DNA from: Staphylococcus xylosus NJ
Lineage (GTDB): Bacteria > Bacillota > Bacilli > Staphylococcales > Staphylococcaceae
Direction of reading: 5' to 3'
Length of the DNA: 64,000 bases
Assembly: GCF_000338275.1 (NCBI RefSeq)
Contig: NZ_ANMR01000034.1
Location: forward strand, 124,001-188,000
The number at the start of each line of letters is the position of its first letter. The stretch's first letter is position 1. This document shows positions 25,783 to 35,883 of this stretch, in pieces. The notes under the pieces were generated by a model. It ran no database searches. It had not been told where the DNA came from and saw only the letters and a program-made list of their open reading frames with translations. The translations under genes were made by a program, and so were the position numbers.

Positions 25783-26814
25783 TTATGGATATACTGGTGT
25801 TTGAGTTAACCCTGTATTTTCGTCCCATCCATACATTAAGTTCAAGTTTTGTATCGCTTGGCCGCTTGCTCCTTTAACTAAGTTATCAATTACCGATACA
25901 ATAATTGCACTTTGACTTTCTTCATCGACATAAATCCCAATATCACAAAAATTACTACCATAGACTTCTTTCGTTTTCGGATAAATGCCAATATCTCTAA
26001 TACGAACAAATGATTTATCATCATAATAATCTGTGAAAGTTGCATGTAAATCTTCGTTAGTCATCTGTTGATTAAGTTTTACATAAATTGTTGATAATAT
26101 ACCTCTTGTCATCGGTACAAGATGTGGGGTAAATACTACTTTTATATTTTCATTTGCTAGCTTTGAAATATACTGTTCTATTTCAGGTTTATGTTTATGC
26201 TTACCTATCGCATAAGCGCTAAAGTTTTCATTCATCTCTGAATAATGAACATGCTGGGCTAATGATCGACCCGCACCTGAAACGCCTGTTTTGGCATCAA
26301 TAATAATAGAATCATTGTTAATGATTTGTTGATCAACGAGCGGATGTAAAGCTAACAATGTAGCAGTTGGAAAACAACCGGGGTTGGCAACTAATTGCGT
26401 ATTATTCGGTTCAATATTTGACCACTCAGCGATACTATAATTAGCTTTTTCTAACTGCTCTTGTGGTGCTGCTGTTTCACCATAGAATTGTTTATATACC
26501 TCCCTATCATCCAATCTAAAATCACCGGACAAATCAATAACCCTAATGTTTCTTTCAATTAATGACGGTGCTAAATCTTTGCTTATATTAGAAGGCGTTG
26601 CAAAAAATACAACATCACAGTCAATATGCTCACTATTTAGTGCTTCATATTGATGGGTTAAGTGACACAAGTGAGGAAAAGTTTCTTTGATTGGTTCATC
26701 AATTTTTGAATGTGAGAATATATATTTAACATTTACATATGGATGATGAATTAATAACCTAATTAATTCAATAGCTCCATAACCACTACCTCCAACAATG
26801 CCAACATCTATCAT
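25783..26814 (-). CDS. argC: N-acetyl-gamma-glutamyl-phosphate reductase ArgC
   Basis: A 343-residue dehydrogenase reducing acetylglutamyl phosphate to the semialdehyde. The NADP-binding start is [17 protein letters not shown], the catalytic cysteine is in [11 protein letters not shown], and the late [17 protein letters not shown] marks the family C-terminus. It belongs to the argDCJB operon, 42 bases after argD and 23 bases before argJ. A ribosome site GAAAGGA precedes ATG 26814. Confidence 0.94.
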   Translation of the reverse strand: MIDVGIVGGSGYGAIELIRLLIHHPYVNVKYIFSHSKIDEPIKETFPHLCHLTHQYEALNSEHIDCDVVFFATPSNISKDLAPSLIERNIRVIDLSGDFRLDDREVYKQFYGETAAPQEQLEKANYSIAEWSNIEPNNTQLVANPGCFPTATLLALHPLVDQQIINNDSIIIDAKTGVSGAGRSLAQHVHYSEMNENFSAYAIGKHKHKPEIEQYISKLANENIKVVFTPHLVPMTRGILSTIYVKLNQQMTNEDLHATFTDYYDDKSFVRIRDIGIYPKTKEVYGSNFCDIGIYVDEESQSAIIVSVIDNLVKGASGQAIQNLNLMYGWDENTGLTQTPVYP

Positions 26815-26856
26815 GACGTTCAGTCCTTTCTGAATATTCGGTCTTTTAAAACGCTA

Positions 26857-28047
26857 TTATTTGTCTTTTTCTAATACTTCTGTAATCACGCTGATTACTT
26901 TATCTATCTCTTGCTCATTAATAACTAATGGTGGCGCAATACGAATAATGTTGCCTTGCGTCTCTTTACATAACACACCTTTGTTAATCATCTCTAAGCA
27001 ATATGGTTGCGCTGCTTCTGTTAATTCTAATCCGATAAATAATCCCCTGCCTCTCACGTCAGAGATAATATTACTGTCTATAAGCTGTAATTCATTTAAT
27101 AACTTCTGTCCAAGGTCTGCAGAATTCTCTATTAGCTGTTCTTCAATTAGTACATCTAATGCAGCCATTGAAACAGCACAAGCAAGCGGATTACCTCCAA
27201 ATGTAGATCCATGTGTTCCTGGCGTTAATACGTCCATCACGTCGTGATTAGCTAATACTGCTGATATTGGATAAAGGCCTCCGCCAAGTGACTTACCGAG
27301 TAAATAAATATCAGGTTCTACACCTTCCCATTCCATAGCAAACATTTTACCTGTACGTCCAAGACCTACCTGTATTTCATCTGCAATAAATAACACATTA
27401 TGTTCATCGCATAACTTGCGCGCTTCTTTTATAAAATCATCGGGTGGAATATTAACGCCGCCCTCACCTTGAATAGGTTCTAATATAATAGCTGTTGTAT
27501 TCTTATTAATTAAATCTTTTAAATGACTTAAATCACCAAAGTCAGTATAGTGAACGTTATCTAACAATGGTCCAAAGCCTTGTTTATAACTTTCTTGAGA
27601 AGATAACGATAAGGCACCTAGCGTACGGCCATGAAAATTGCCATTCATCGCTATGATTTCACCCTCACCATCGGCAATGCCTTTAATGTCTGTGCCCCAT
27701 TTTCGAGCGATTTTAATCGCTGTTTCAATAGCTTCAGTACCTGTGTTCATTGGAAGTACTTTTTCTTTATTAGCAAGTGAGCATATCTTTTCTTCCCACT
27801 TTCCTAGGTTATCACTATATAAAGCACGAGAAACCATTGTTATTTTTTCACTTTGCTCTTGAAATGCTTTTATAATTTTGGGATGACAATGTCCTTGATT
27901 GACGACTGAGAAACCCGAAACACAATCTATATAATTTTTGTCTTCTACATCCCAAACTTGAGCGCCACGGCCTTTAGCCAATGCTAATTTCAGCGGGCTA
28001 TAATTGTTCGAACTATACTGATCTGTTAGTGCAAATAAATCGTTCAT
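26857..28047 (-). CDS. argD: Acetylornithine/ornithine aminotransferase, ArgD (RocD1-like)
   Basis: A 396-residue class III PLP aminotransferase. The cofactor lysine is in DIYLLGKSLGGGLYPISAV, and the phosphate/substrate motifs are PMNTGTEAIETAIKIARKW and ADEIQVGLGRTGKMF. The sequence is closer to staphylococcal ornithine aminotransferase (rocD1) than to classic ArgD. Its place in an argDCJB operon suggests it works as acetylornithine aminotransferase. ATG 28047 with a GAGGA site is preferred to TTG 28050. It is first in the operon, behind a strong promoter with a perfect ARG box. Confidence 0.88.
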   Translation of the reverse strand: MNDLFALTDQYSSNNYSPLKLALAKGRGAQVWDVEDKNYIDCVSGFSVVNQGHCHPKIIKAFQEQSEKITMVSRALYSDNLGKWEEKICSLANKEKVLPMNTGTEAIETAIKIARKWGTDIKGIADGEGEIIAMNGNFHGRTLGALSLSSQESYKQGFGPLLDNVHYTDFGDLSHLKDLINKNTTAIILEPIQGEGGVNIPPDDFIKEARKLCDEHNVLFIADEIQVGLGRTGKMFAMEWEGVEPDIYLLGKSLGGGLYPISAVLANHDVMDVLTPGTHGSTFGGNPLACAVSMAALDVLIEEQLIENSADLGQKLLNELQLIDSNIISDVRGRGLFIGLELTEAAQPYCLEMINKGVLCKETQGNIIRIAPPLVINEQEIDKVISVITEVLEKDK

Positions 28048-28082
28048 CAAAAATCCTCATTCCTTTTATATTTATTCTTGAA

Positions 28083-28130
28083 ACTGAATTAATATTCATA
28101 TATAATACGCTTGTTTTTGCTATTAGTCAA
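28083..28130 (-). promoter_or_regulatory. argDCJB promoter with ARG box
   Basis: On the minus strand TTGACT (28130-28125) and TATTAT (28107-28102) are 17 bases apart. ACTGAATTAATATTCATA (28083-28100) fits the ArgR consensus WNTGAATWWWWATTCANW at every position and lies over the predicted transcription start. Repression by ArgR/AhrC in the presence of arginine is the expected control. Confidence 0.82.
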
Positions 28131-28340
28131 AGGTTTTTTTGAATTTTTACACTAAAAAATCATTTAAAACCTTGATTTATAGCAATTAAAACGTAAATTA
28201 TCTAAATTTTCAAACTAATTAGCGTGAAGTTATATATCATTTTATATGCATTTATTCTGCATAATACATGGCATACTGTTAAATTGTACTCCAGTAAAAT
28301 AGGATTAACTCATTATGCAAAACACAAAAGTAAATAAAAG

Positions 28341-28390
28341 AAGGCGAGCACACGAAATTACAAAATAATTTAATTCCGTATGCTTGCCCC
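28341..28390 (-). terminator. terminator of the APC permease gene
   Basis: On the minus strand GGCAAGCATACGGAATTA pairs with TAATTTCGTGTGCTCGCC, followed by TTCTTTTATTTACTTTTG. A second, weaker ACTTGT...ACAAGT hairpin lies at 28409-28431. No gene is visible between 28131 and 28506. Confidence 0.6.
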
Positions 28391-28506
28391 ACAAAGTTGA
28401 CTTGTTTCTCTATAGTTTGAGACAAGTTTAAAGTTAGATGTTAGTTCATTATTATGTGCTATAACACATCGTTAAAACACTCTTCATATATATTTCTCTA
28501 TTAAAA

Positions 28507-30147
28507 TCAGTCTACTCCTTGCCCTGCCTCATGCTTCTCTTTTAAATCTAAACGCATATCATTATTTATCTTCTTAGCACGTTTGAAGTAAATACTTTCA
28601 AAATAAGTAGACGTGCCAATTTTATAAAATATTAGTGCAATGATGATAATTACTACAAAATCATATGGATAGTGGATCCAGTTCATACCTTTAAATTCTT
28701 TACTTCCTATAAATGATAAGAAAGCAAGTACTATAAGATATAAAATAATCCATAAACTACCTCCGATTTGTTTTTTAGTATTTTTCCAATTCATTTTATA
28801 TTCATAAAAGAAGTAGATTGGTAAACCTAAAATAATAATAAATATTACTTGCGCAGTTGTCGGCCACATCGCCCAATAAATCGCTAGCGACGCCATCGCA
28901 AATGAGAATGGCGCCATAAATTTCAGCAAGTTTGCACGAAACGGTCTATGCATGTTCGGAGCCATTTTTCGTAATGAAATAACTGTTGTCGGTCCAGTTA
29001 AATAGGCGACTAGTGTTGCTGTTGATATAACACTTGCTAATGTCGCCCAATCACGGAACAATGACACCATTAACATGCTAATAATGGCATTAAAAATAAT
29101 AGCCACACGTGGAATGTTATATTTTTCATTCATCTTACCTAAAAATTTAGGAATGTGACCATTTTTTTCCATTGCACGTAGTACACGACCAGTTACTGCA
29201 ACAAATGATACACCTGTGCCAAATGGCGAAACAACAGCTTCCATATATAATAAAATAGCTAACCAATTCAAACCTAAAAGAATAGCCATATCAGCAAATG
29301 GAGAGTTAAAATTAATACCACTCCAGCCATTTTCATGAAGCATGTCACTAGGCATTGATGTAATAAATGTACTTTGAAGCACTATGTATAACACCGCACT
29401 TAATGTTAGTGAAATAGCTATGCCTCGCGCGATATTTTTTTCGGGCTTTTGTATTTCTGAGCCCATATTAATAATCGTTTGGAATGCATTAAAAGAAAAG
29501 ATAATACCTGAAGCGGTTGTCGCTGCAAATATAGGTGCTGAACCATAAGGCATAAATTGACCTACTGTATGTCCATAATTTCCTGTGTCAAAACCGGAAA
29601 TTATTAACATAATAATCGTCAATAACGGTACACCTAATTTAAATACTGAAATTAAACTTGTAAATGAAGTTAACAGTTTAACTGACCAATAGTTCAATAA
29701 CGAAAATATAATAATAATTACAAACACTGCCATTAATCCAGCGTTACTTATAGAACCATCTTTCATTAAACCTGTTGTAAATTTTGCCCATGACCATGGC
29801 CATGAACTCATATATTGTACTGCTGATACTGCTTCGATTGGGATAATAGTTACTAATGACACCCAGTTAGCCCAAGAGGCAATAAACCCTAACAATGAAC
29901 CATGAGTATATTGTGCATAGTTACTCATTCCACCTGATTGTGGAAACATCGTACCTATCTCTATGTAGTTATAAGCAATTGATCCAATGACTACAAAACC
30001 TATAATCCATGAAATAATTGCAGCTGGGCCCGCTATAGATGAAGCTTCCCAGGCACCGAATAACCAACCAGAACCAATGAGCGACCCTAAACCTAGCAAT
30101 ACCAACTGCGGTAAATTAATCTTATTACTTTCATCCTTTTGTTCCAT
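28507..30147 (-). CDS. APC-family amino acid permease
   Basis: A 546-residue transporter with 12-14 membrane segments. The family start is LVLLGLGSLIGSGWLFGAW, and ESNKINLPQ precedes it. The conserved ligand-binding stretch GIIFSFNAFQTIINMGSEIQKPEKNIA is present. The C-terminal extension is charged (KIGTSTYFESIYFKRAKKI). It is of the amino-acid/polyamine/organocation type that includes aspartate and glutamate permeases; the substrate is unassigned. AGGAG stands eight bases before ATG. It has its own strong promoter and a terminator, so it is a single-gene unit. Confidence 0.82.
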   Translation of the reverse strand: MEQKDESNKINLPQLVLLGLGSLIGSGWLFGAWEASSIAGPAAIISWIIGFVVIGSIAYNYIEIGTMFPQSGGMSNYAQYTHGSLLGFIASWANWVSLVTIIPIEAVSAVQYMSSWPWSWAKFTTGLMKDGSISNAGLMAVFVIIIIFSLLNYWSVKLLTSFTSLISVFKLGVPLLTIIMLIISGFDTGNYGHTVGQFMPYGSAPIFAATTASGIIFSFNAFQTIINMGSEIQKPEKNIARGIAISLTLSAVLYIVLQSTFITSMPSDMLHENGWSGINFNSPFADMAILLGLNWLAILLYMEAVVSPFGTGVSFVAVTGRVLRAMEKNGHIPKFLGKMNEKYNIPRVAIIFNAIISMLMVSLFRDWATLASVISTATLVAYLTGPTTVISLRKMAPNMHRPFRANLLKFMAPFSFAMASLAIYWAMWPTTAQVIFIIILGLPIYFFYEYKMNWKNTKKQIGGSLWIILYLIVLAFLSFIGSKEFKGMNWIHYPYDFVVIIIIALIFYKIGTSTYFESIYFKRAKKINNDMRLDLKEKHEAGQGVD

Positions 30148-30223
30148 AATTACTCCTATTTAAACATCTTTTATATTCATATCAAAAAATGTAAAATTTA
30201 TACACTCTCTTGTATATTTCGTT

Positions 30224-30251
30224 ATTATACTCTGTTTACAATTCAAGTCAA
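30224..30251 (-). promoter_or_regulatory. promoter of the APC permease gene
   Basis: On the minus strand TTGACT (30251-30246) and TATAAT (30229-30224) are 16 bases apart. It lies about 75 bases upstream of the permease start. Between 30252 and 30548 there is only a weak CTTCACG-type hairpin near 30350-30374 and no gene. Confidence 0.65.
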
Positions 30252-30548
30252 ACCAATATTCTAAGTGCCAATCTATGTATGTTTCAGTATCTTTATACAA
30301 TATAGAGCTGGCTAATGTATGATAGTTTTGCACAATTTATACACTTTGACCTCACGATACAAACAACGTGAAGGCTTATTTTTTAATGTTACTCATTTAT
30401 TCATTTAAAGTATAAATACAAATAAATTCTAAAAAGTAGTAAATGTTGCTTGAAGCCTATAACACCAGTCTTCAACGTATTTTATAGTACATTAAAAAAC
30501 AAATTTAATATCACATTTACTTTTAATGTGTATAAATACAAAATAAAA

Positions 30549-30589
30549 CAGTATTTACATTTATTTCTTAAAATACCTTGTAAATACTG
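30549..30589. terminator. terminator of the ProP-like gene
   Basis: CAGTATTTACA (30549-30559) pairs with TGTAAATACTG (30579-30589). T-runs lie on both sides. On the minus strand it ends the ProP-like transcript. Confidence 0.75.
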
Positions 30590-30706
30590 CTTTTTTTATA
30601 ATGTCACACAAATATAAAAACTAAATAAATCACTAAACAATTATATACAATTACCTAATTATAGAAACTCTTCTGTAAAAAGAGCTGCTAGTTCTTTATT
30701 TAGAAC

Positions 30707-32107
30707 TTACTTTTTATGTTTTTCTTCTTCTTCCCACCAAAGTGCATCGTTAGGATTTTTTACAACATCTTCATAATCTGCTTGAGTTTCGACGTTAGGA
30801 TATGAACCTCTAAGCGACTTATTGGATGTAGATTTAAACATCGTTATGAAAATAATGAGTCCAATCACATTAATAAACATTAGATAATAAGATGGTGCTA
30901 TTTGTTGTCCTGTAGTTTCTACTAAAGTAGACAAGATAAATGGTGTTAAACCACCAAAAACTGCTGCCCCAATATTATATACAAGTGATAGCGTACGTAG
31001 TCTCACTTTTGTATGGAACATACTTGGTAAGACTGAAGGCATTACACCTTCAAATGTAGACATGAATAATGCAATAATAAACAAGCCTAATAATACGAAT
31101 GGAATCATTGGTATACTCATTAACCAAAAAGCAAGTATTGAAAACAAACTAAACCCTGCTAATCCAAATATTATTGTCCGTTTATTACCAACTTTATCAC
31201 TATACCAACCAAAGAAGAACACTGCAGGTATCATGATTAACATTGTTACAGTACTTAATATAGAACCCATCGTTCCACCTAAGTTAATGGTTGAGTTTAG
31301 GAAGGAAGGCATATAAGAGAGCACCATATAGTTTGCGACATTCAAAAATGCAACACCAGTGAAGCAAACGACAACATCTCTCCAATAATATTTAAATATA
31401 TCTAAATAAGAATATTCTAATTCCTCTTTTTCTTCTAATGTAGATTCGTAGGCAGGACTTTCGTCTAATCTTGAACGTAAAATAATCCCCACAATACCTA
31501 AAGGCGCGGCGAGAATAAACGGAATTCTCCAACCCCAATCTTCCATTTGTTGATTACTTAATAATGAATACATCAAGCCAGCTAAAATCGCCGCCATTAT
31601 ATTACCAGCAAGTGTACCGACTTCTAAACCACTTCCCAATTTACCGCGAGTCTTATCAGGAGATGTTTCAGCAATATAAGTCATTGCACCTGCATATTCT
31701 CCACCTGTCGAGAATGATTGAATCATACGTACTACCAGTAATAGAATCGGTGCCCATATACCAATTTGTTCTTGTGTTGGTAATAAGCCTAGCATCAGTG
31801 TGGATGCTGCCATAAGTATTATTGTTGTCGACAGTACAATTTTCCGTCCATATTTATCCCCTAAATGACTGAAGAATATACCACCGATAGGTCTAACAAT
31901 AAATGCAAAAGCAAATACAGCAAACGTAGAGACTATTTGCATTTCTTGTGGTAAGTTGCCAAAGAAATTTGCGCTTAGAATGACTGCTAATTGTGCATAT
32001 AATCCAAAGTCAAACCATTCAATGGCATTACCAATACTTGTAGCAACCACACCTTTTTTTGCTTGGTCCGAATCTACTCTGTTAACTTTTTCCTTTTTAA
32101 ACTTCAC
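30707..32107 (-). CDS. MFS metabolite:proton symporter, ProP-like
   Basis: A 466-residue transporter of the MHS family. Hallmarks are GNAIEWFDFGLYAQLA (segment 1), RPIGGIFFSHLGDKYGRKIVL (signature loop), RMIQSFSTGGEYAGAMTYIAE and, in the second half, GWYSDKVGNKRTII. The C-terminal SLRGSYPNVE and NDALWWEEE resemble staphylococcal ProP, the proline/betaine transporter. No coiled-coil osmosensor like that of E. coli ProP is present, so osmotic control is uncertain. GTG 32107 is chosen because AAGGGG lies 11 bases upstream; the in-frame GTG at 32119 overlaps the ribosome site. Confidence 0.78.
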   Translation of the reverse strand: MKFKKEKVNRVDSDQAKKGVVATSIGNAIEWFDFGLYAQLAVILSANFFGNLPQEMQIVSTFAVFAFAFIVRPIGGIFFSHLGDKYGRKIVLSTTIILMAASTLMLGLLPTQEQIGIWAPILLLVVRMIQSFSTGGEYAGAMTYIAETSPDKTRGKLGSGLEVGTLAGNIMAAILAGLMYSLLSNQQMEDWGWRIPFILAAPLGIVGIILRSRLDESPAYESTLEEKEELEYSYLDIFKYYWRDVVVCFTGVAFLNVANYMVLSYMPSFLNSTINLGGTMGSILSTVTMLIMIPAVFFFGWYSDKVGNKRTIIFGLAGFSLFSILAFWLMSIPMIPFVLLGLFIIALFMSTFEGVMPSVLPSMFHTKVRLRTLSLVYNIGAAVFGGLTPFILSTLVETTGQQIAPSYYLMFINVIGLIIFITMFKSTSNKSLRGSYPNVETQADYEDVVKNPNDALWWEEEEKHKK

Positions 32108-32402
32108 AAATAAAAACACCCCTTAATTTGTTTCTATCTAATATAACATAACCTCTATATTATTTTGTAAACACTTAAAATTTGTATAATACTCAATTCA
32201 AATTACAAAAAAGTATTTCCATTTAATATTTACAACTCGTTTAATAACAATTAGATTCAACTTAAATATTTAACTTAAATTAACATTTATAGTTACCAAA
32301 CAACTTATATTAATGCTACACAATCACTTTTCAGCTTATAACTAATACTGTTAAATTTTGTTATAATAAAAACATCAACAACTTATGGAGGCGTATTTAA
32401 TA

Positions 32403-33344
32403 ATGAAACAAATTTACTTTAACCATGATGGGGGCGTAGATGACCTAATTTCCTTATTTCTTCTATTACATATGGATGATATCAATCTTGTTGGTGTCAG
32501 TGCCATTGGTGCAGATAGTTATATCGAGCCTGCAGTAAGTGCTTCTCAAAAAATTATCAATCGTTTCTCTAAACAACCAATTCACATAGCCGCTTCAAAA
32601 GAACGTGGTAAAAATCCATTTCCAAAAGATTGGCGTATGCACGCTTTCTTTATGGATGCGTTACCCATCTTAAACGAACCTACAAATAACTATTCTAAAA
32701 TACTAAAACATGCAGCTTATCGAGATATAATCGATAAAATTCAGGGAAGTCCTGAAAAAGTTACTTTACTCTTTACTGGACCACTTACTGATTTAGCTAA
32801 AGCGATTACTGTAGATGCTACAATTGTTCAAAATATTGAACGATTAGTATGGATGGGGGGAACATTTTTAGAAAAAGGTAATGTTGAAGAACCTGAACAT
32901 GACGGCACTGCAGAATGGAATTCATTTTGGGATCCAGAAGCTGTAAAAACGGTTTTTGATACAGATATTAAAATAGATATGGTTGCTTTAGAGAGTACCA
33001 ATCAAGTACCTATGACGTGGGAGGTTAGACAAGCGTGGGCGAATGAACGCCATTATCCAGGCGTGGATTTTTTAGGTATAAGTTATGCAGCTGTTCCACC
33101 ATTGACTCATTTCCAAACGAATTCAACTTATTTCCTTTGGGATGTCTTAACTACAGCTTATGTTGGTATGCCTGAACTGATTCGTAAGCATGATTTAAAT
33201 GTATCTGTATACACAGAGGGCCCTAGCCAAGGTAAAACTTATGTCGATGATCAATATGGTAGACCAATTTCAGTAATTGACCATGTTCACCATGATAATT
33301 TCTTCAAATATATTACTGATTTGGCTAAAAAAGTTACAAAGTAA
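32403..33344 (+). CDS. Inosine-uridine nucleoside hydrolase family protein
   Basis: A 313-residue protein of the nucleoside hydrolase fold. The N-terminal calcium site, usually DTDPGxDD, reads NHDGGVDD here, with the first aspartate replaced by asparagine. Other family features are FTGPLTDLAKAI, VWMGGTF, EWNSFWDPEAV and DHVHHDNFF near the end. Similar staphylococcal proteins share the NHDGG variant, so it is probably a functional subgroup hydrolysing a ribonucleoside, but the substrate is unknown. GGAGG stands 11 bases before ATG 32403, and the in-frame ATG at 32385 overlaps it. A near-perfect terminator starts at the stop codon. Confidence 0.8.
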   Translation: MKQIYFNHDGGVDDLISLFLLLHMDDINLVGVSAIGADSYIEPAVSASQKIINRFSKQPIHIAASKERGKNPFPKDWRMHAFFMDALPILNEPTNNYSKILKHAAYRDIIDKIQGSPEKVTLLFTGPLTDLAKAITVDATIVQNIERLVWMGGTFLEKGNVEEPEHDGTAEWNSFWDPEAVKTVFDTDIKIDMVALESTNQVPMTWEVRQAWANERHYPGVDFLGISYAAVPPLTHFQTNSTYFLWDVLTTAYVGMPELIRKHDLNVSVYTEGPSQGKTYVDDQYGRPISVIDHVHHDNFFKYITDLAKKVTK

Positions 33345-33389
33345 TAGAAAAACCCCTGAATTTTAAATTAAAATTCAGGGGTTTTTCTA
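33345..33389. terminator. bidirectional terminator, almost perfect palindrome
   Basis: TAGAAAAACCCCTGAATTTT pairs with its complement ending at 33389. It begins directly after the nucleoside hydrolase stop and ends 11 bases before the CapA-like stop, so it serves both converging genes. Confidence 0.92.
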
Positions 33390-33399
33390 TTGTATAATT

Positions 33400-34539
33400 T
33401 TAATAACTGCTGTCATCTAAATATTGATTATCTATGACTTTTTTAGTAATAGATTCCATTTTATCTTTAGTCATTTCATTTTCTGCAGTCGTATTCAAAG
33501 CGTGTTGCTTAGCTTTATTATTAGTATAATCAGCCAATGGATACATTTTAAAATTTTGCCTTGTCTTACTATCAAGTGGATTCTCAATTTCATAATGCGT
33601 TACTAATGACTTCCATTTTACATCTTTAATTGTTATGCCTTTAGGTTGTTTTTCAATATTAAACTGAATGTTGCCCCCTAGCGCATTACTTTCATTACCA
33701 GTAGATTGGCCATTCAAGAAATTACCCAGGGAATAAGCAACCAATGTTCGATGATTATCATTGCCCTTCACCCATTGGATTGGCTGAATCACGTGAGGAT
33801 GTGTTCCTATTACTACATCGACGCCTGCATCAGCAAATACCTTGGCGTATTGTTTCTGTTTTGCATTAGGCTCGTGTTTGCCTTCATTACCCCAATGTGC
33901 CGATACCATAACCATATCACTTTGTTCTTTAGCTTTTGCTACATCTTTTTTGATTTGTTCCTCATTAAAGTAGTTTATTTGATATTTATTTTCCGGTTTA
34001 ATATCGTTCGTACCGTATGTATAACTTAGCATTGCAATTTTAATCCCTTTTTTATTAAACGTTGGGATTGTATCCCTGTCTCTTTGTGATTTAAATGTCC
34101 CTGTATAAAAAACACCTTTAAAATGTTCCCACACATTAATTTCATTTAATAATCCATCAGTACCTTGATCCAAAGCATGATTGTTAGCACCATTCACTAC
34201 ATTAAAACCAGTATCCACAACATCCCTAGCAATATCATTAGGCGTATTGAACTGTTTAAATCCAGAAAGTCCCTTTTCATCTCCACCAATCGGCGATTCC
34301 TGATTTACATAGGAAATATCTGCTGCTTGTATTTCTTTCTTTAGTGATTCGTACATAGGTTCAAAATCGAAAGAACCATTCCTTTGTAATGCGTCACGAT
34401 ATACAACTGGATGTATTAAATTATCACCTACTGCATAAAAAGATGCTTTATGAGTTAAATTCTTTTGATCTGATAAACAAAATATACATAGAGTTAAAAA
34501 AAGTGAAAATAATAAAACTAAAAGTATACGATACCTCAT
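33400..34539 (-). CDS. CapA/PgsA-family metallophosphatase-like protein
   Basis: A 379-residue protein of the bacterial capsule-synthesis CapA family, related to calcineurin-type phosphoesterases. A single membrane anchor (about residues 5-23, ILLVLLFSLFLTLCIFCLS) is followed by an extracellular domain with YAVGDNLIHP, NQESPIGG, NGANNHALDQG, VSAHWGNEG and IGTHPHVIQP, the expected metal-binding blocks. PgsA helps make poly-gamma-glutamate, but capB and capC are not adjacent, so a capsule role cannot be claimed. The ATG at 34539 follows GAGAGGAC, and a TTG three bases earlier is not needed. Confidence 0.8.
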   Translation of the reverse strand: MRYRILLVLLFSLFLTLCIFCLSDQKNLTHKASFYAVGDNLIHPVVYRDALQRNGSFDFEPMYESLKKEIQAADISYVNQESPIGGDEKGLSGFKQFNTPNDIARDVVDTGFNVVNGANNHALDQGTDGLLNEINVWEHFKGVFYTGTFKSQRDRDTIPTFNKKGIKIAMLSYTYGTNDIKPENKYQINYFNEEQIKKDVAKAKEQSDMVMVSAHWGNEGKHEPNAKQKQYAKVFADAGVDVVIGTHPHVIQPIQWVKGNDNHRTLVAYSLGNFLNGQSTGNESNALGGNIQFNIEKQPKGITIKDVKWKSLVTHYEIENPLDSKTRQNFKMYPLADYTNNKAKQHALNTTAENEMTKDKMESITKKVIDNQYLDDSSY

Positions 34540-35011
34540 CAAAGACGTCCTCTCATCAAGAATTACCTTATATATCTACTTTCGTTAATTTCAGTATAGT
34601 TTTTATCATTCTACGATTCAATTATATTGGCGAAGTATTTTAATTTTATCAAAGTGAAAAATGTTAATGCATAAAAGAAAAATCTAATTTATTTTAAAAC
34701 TTTCGTTATCTTCTCTCACTGACAAAGTCAATTAGTAATGATAAGGACAAATGGTTTAATTGAACTCTCGCTCATGTATAAGTCTTATACAATAATTAAG
34801 GCTGAGACAATTAATTTGCCCCAACCTCAAGCTATAGAATATTGCAGAGCTGACAAATAGCTAAAAGCCTTGAAATAACTACCTTTAAATATTAGTCAAC
34901 TCATCAAGATGTAAATACGCTTTAATATCTATTGTTCTATTTTTGATAATTCTATATTCAAATATATCTAAACAAATGATCTAGCTACTTATCTTACAGT
35001 CACATAAATGA
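34540..35011. other. intergenic region without a clear gene
   Basis: A 472-base AT-rich gap between two minus-strand genes. The only visible item is a weak AAGGCTGAGAC-type partial hairpin near 34799-34830, resembling staphylococcal terminators. No convincing reading frame or promoter was found. Confidence 0.5.
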
Positions 35012-35638
35012 TTAAACGTATTTTGTAACAGTTTCAGTAGGTAATCTATATGAATCATGTGCTGGATTTTTTGCTTTCCCAACAGCAACGATTAATACAG
35101 GTACATAACGTTGTGAGTCAATATTAAATGCATCAGCTATTTGATCACTTTCGAATCCACCAATCGGATTTGTGTCATATCCATGTGCTTTAGCAACTAA
35201 CATAAATTGCATTGCAGCTAAACTACTATCAATTTTAACAATATCATTCATTTGCTCTTTAGGGGCACTATCATAAAGCGCTACAACTTTATCTAACATT
35301 TCATTTTTAACTTCTTCTGGCATAAAGCCATGTTTTACAGCATTGCCATAAATTTCTTCACCGTAAGTTTGACTTTGCATATCACCAAAAATAACTACCA
35401 TTGCTGATGATGTATCGTTTTGACGCGTGTTAAAACGAATTAGCGGACGTAATTTATCTTTACCTTCATCACTTTCCACTACTAAAAAACGCCAAGGTTG
35501 CATGTTAACAGATGATGGGGCCTTTGTTGCTTTTTGAATCATTTCGTCCATTTCTTCTCTAGGGATTTTAAATTGGTCGTCAAACACTTTCACTGATTTT
35601 CTATTGTTTAAAATATCTTCAAAATTATTATTTATCAT
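35012..35638 (-). CDS. Nitroreductase-family protein
   Basis: A 208-residue FMN-dependent oxidoreductase of the nitroreductase/NfsA-FRP superfamily. The N-terminal FMN contacts RKSVKVFDD and KATKAPSSVNMQPWRFLVV are typical, followed by LAAMQFMLVAKAHGYDTNPIGGF in the middle and the C-terminal LPTETVTKYV. It would reduce quinones, nitroaromatics or flavins with NAD(P)H. The physiological substrate is unknown. It has a CTCC-type ribosome site (AAGGAG on the coding strand) and appears to be a single gene. Confidence 0.87.
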   Translation of the reverse strand: MINNNFEDILNNRKSVKVFDDQFKIPREEMDEMIQKATKAPSSVNMQPWRFLVVESDEGKDKLRPLIRFNTRQNDTSSAMVVIFGDMQSQTYGEEIYGNAVKHGFMPEEVKNEMLDKVVALYDSAPKEQMNDIVKIDSSLAAMQFMLVAKAHGYDTNPIGGFESDQIADAFNIDSQRYVPVLIVAVGKAKNPAHDSYRLPTETVTKYV

Positions 35639-35883
35639 TCTTTTCTACTCCTTAATTATTTTTAACAAAATCAAATTATACTCAATTTGACCACTTTTAC
35701 AAATCATTTGTTTATAAATAATTTTCATAACATAACAAAACATTCTAAAACCTTATTCCAATCAATGTTTACATCCATAAAATTTTCCCAAAAGAAATGA
35801 CATTCTTATAAATAATAAGTTATTATCTGAACTCAATTTAAAGTAATTTTATTCAAATTACATAAAGTTTTGAATAATCATAT

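Noticed and set aside
33345..33389. Long palindrome as mobile-element end
   Set aside because: It is a single, perfectly placed bidirectional terminator between converging genes with no partner copy or transposase.
33400..34539. Poly-gamma-glutamate capsule locus
   Set aside because: Only a CapA-like protein is present; capB and capC are not adjacent, so a capsule claim is unsupported.
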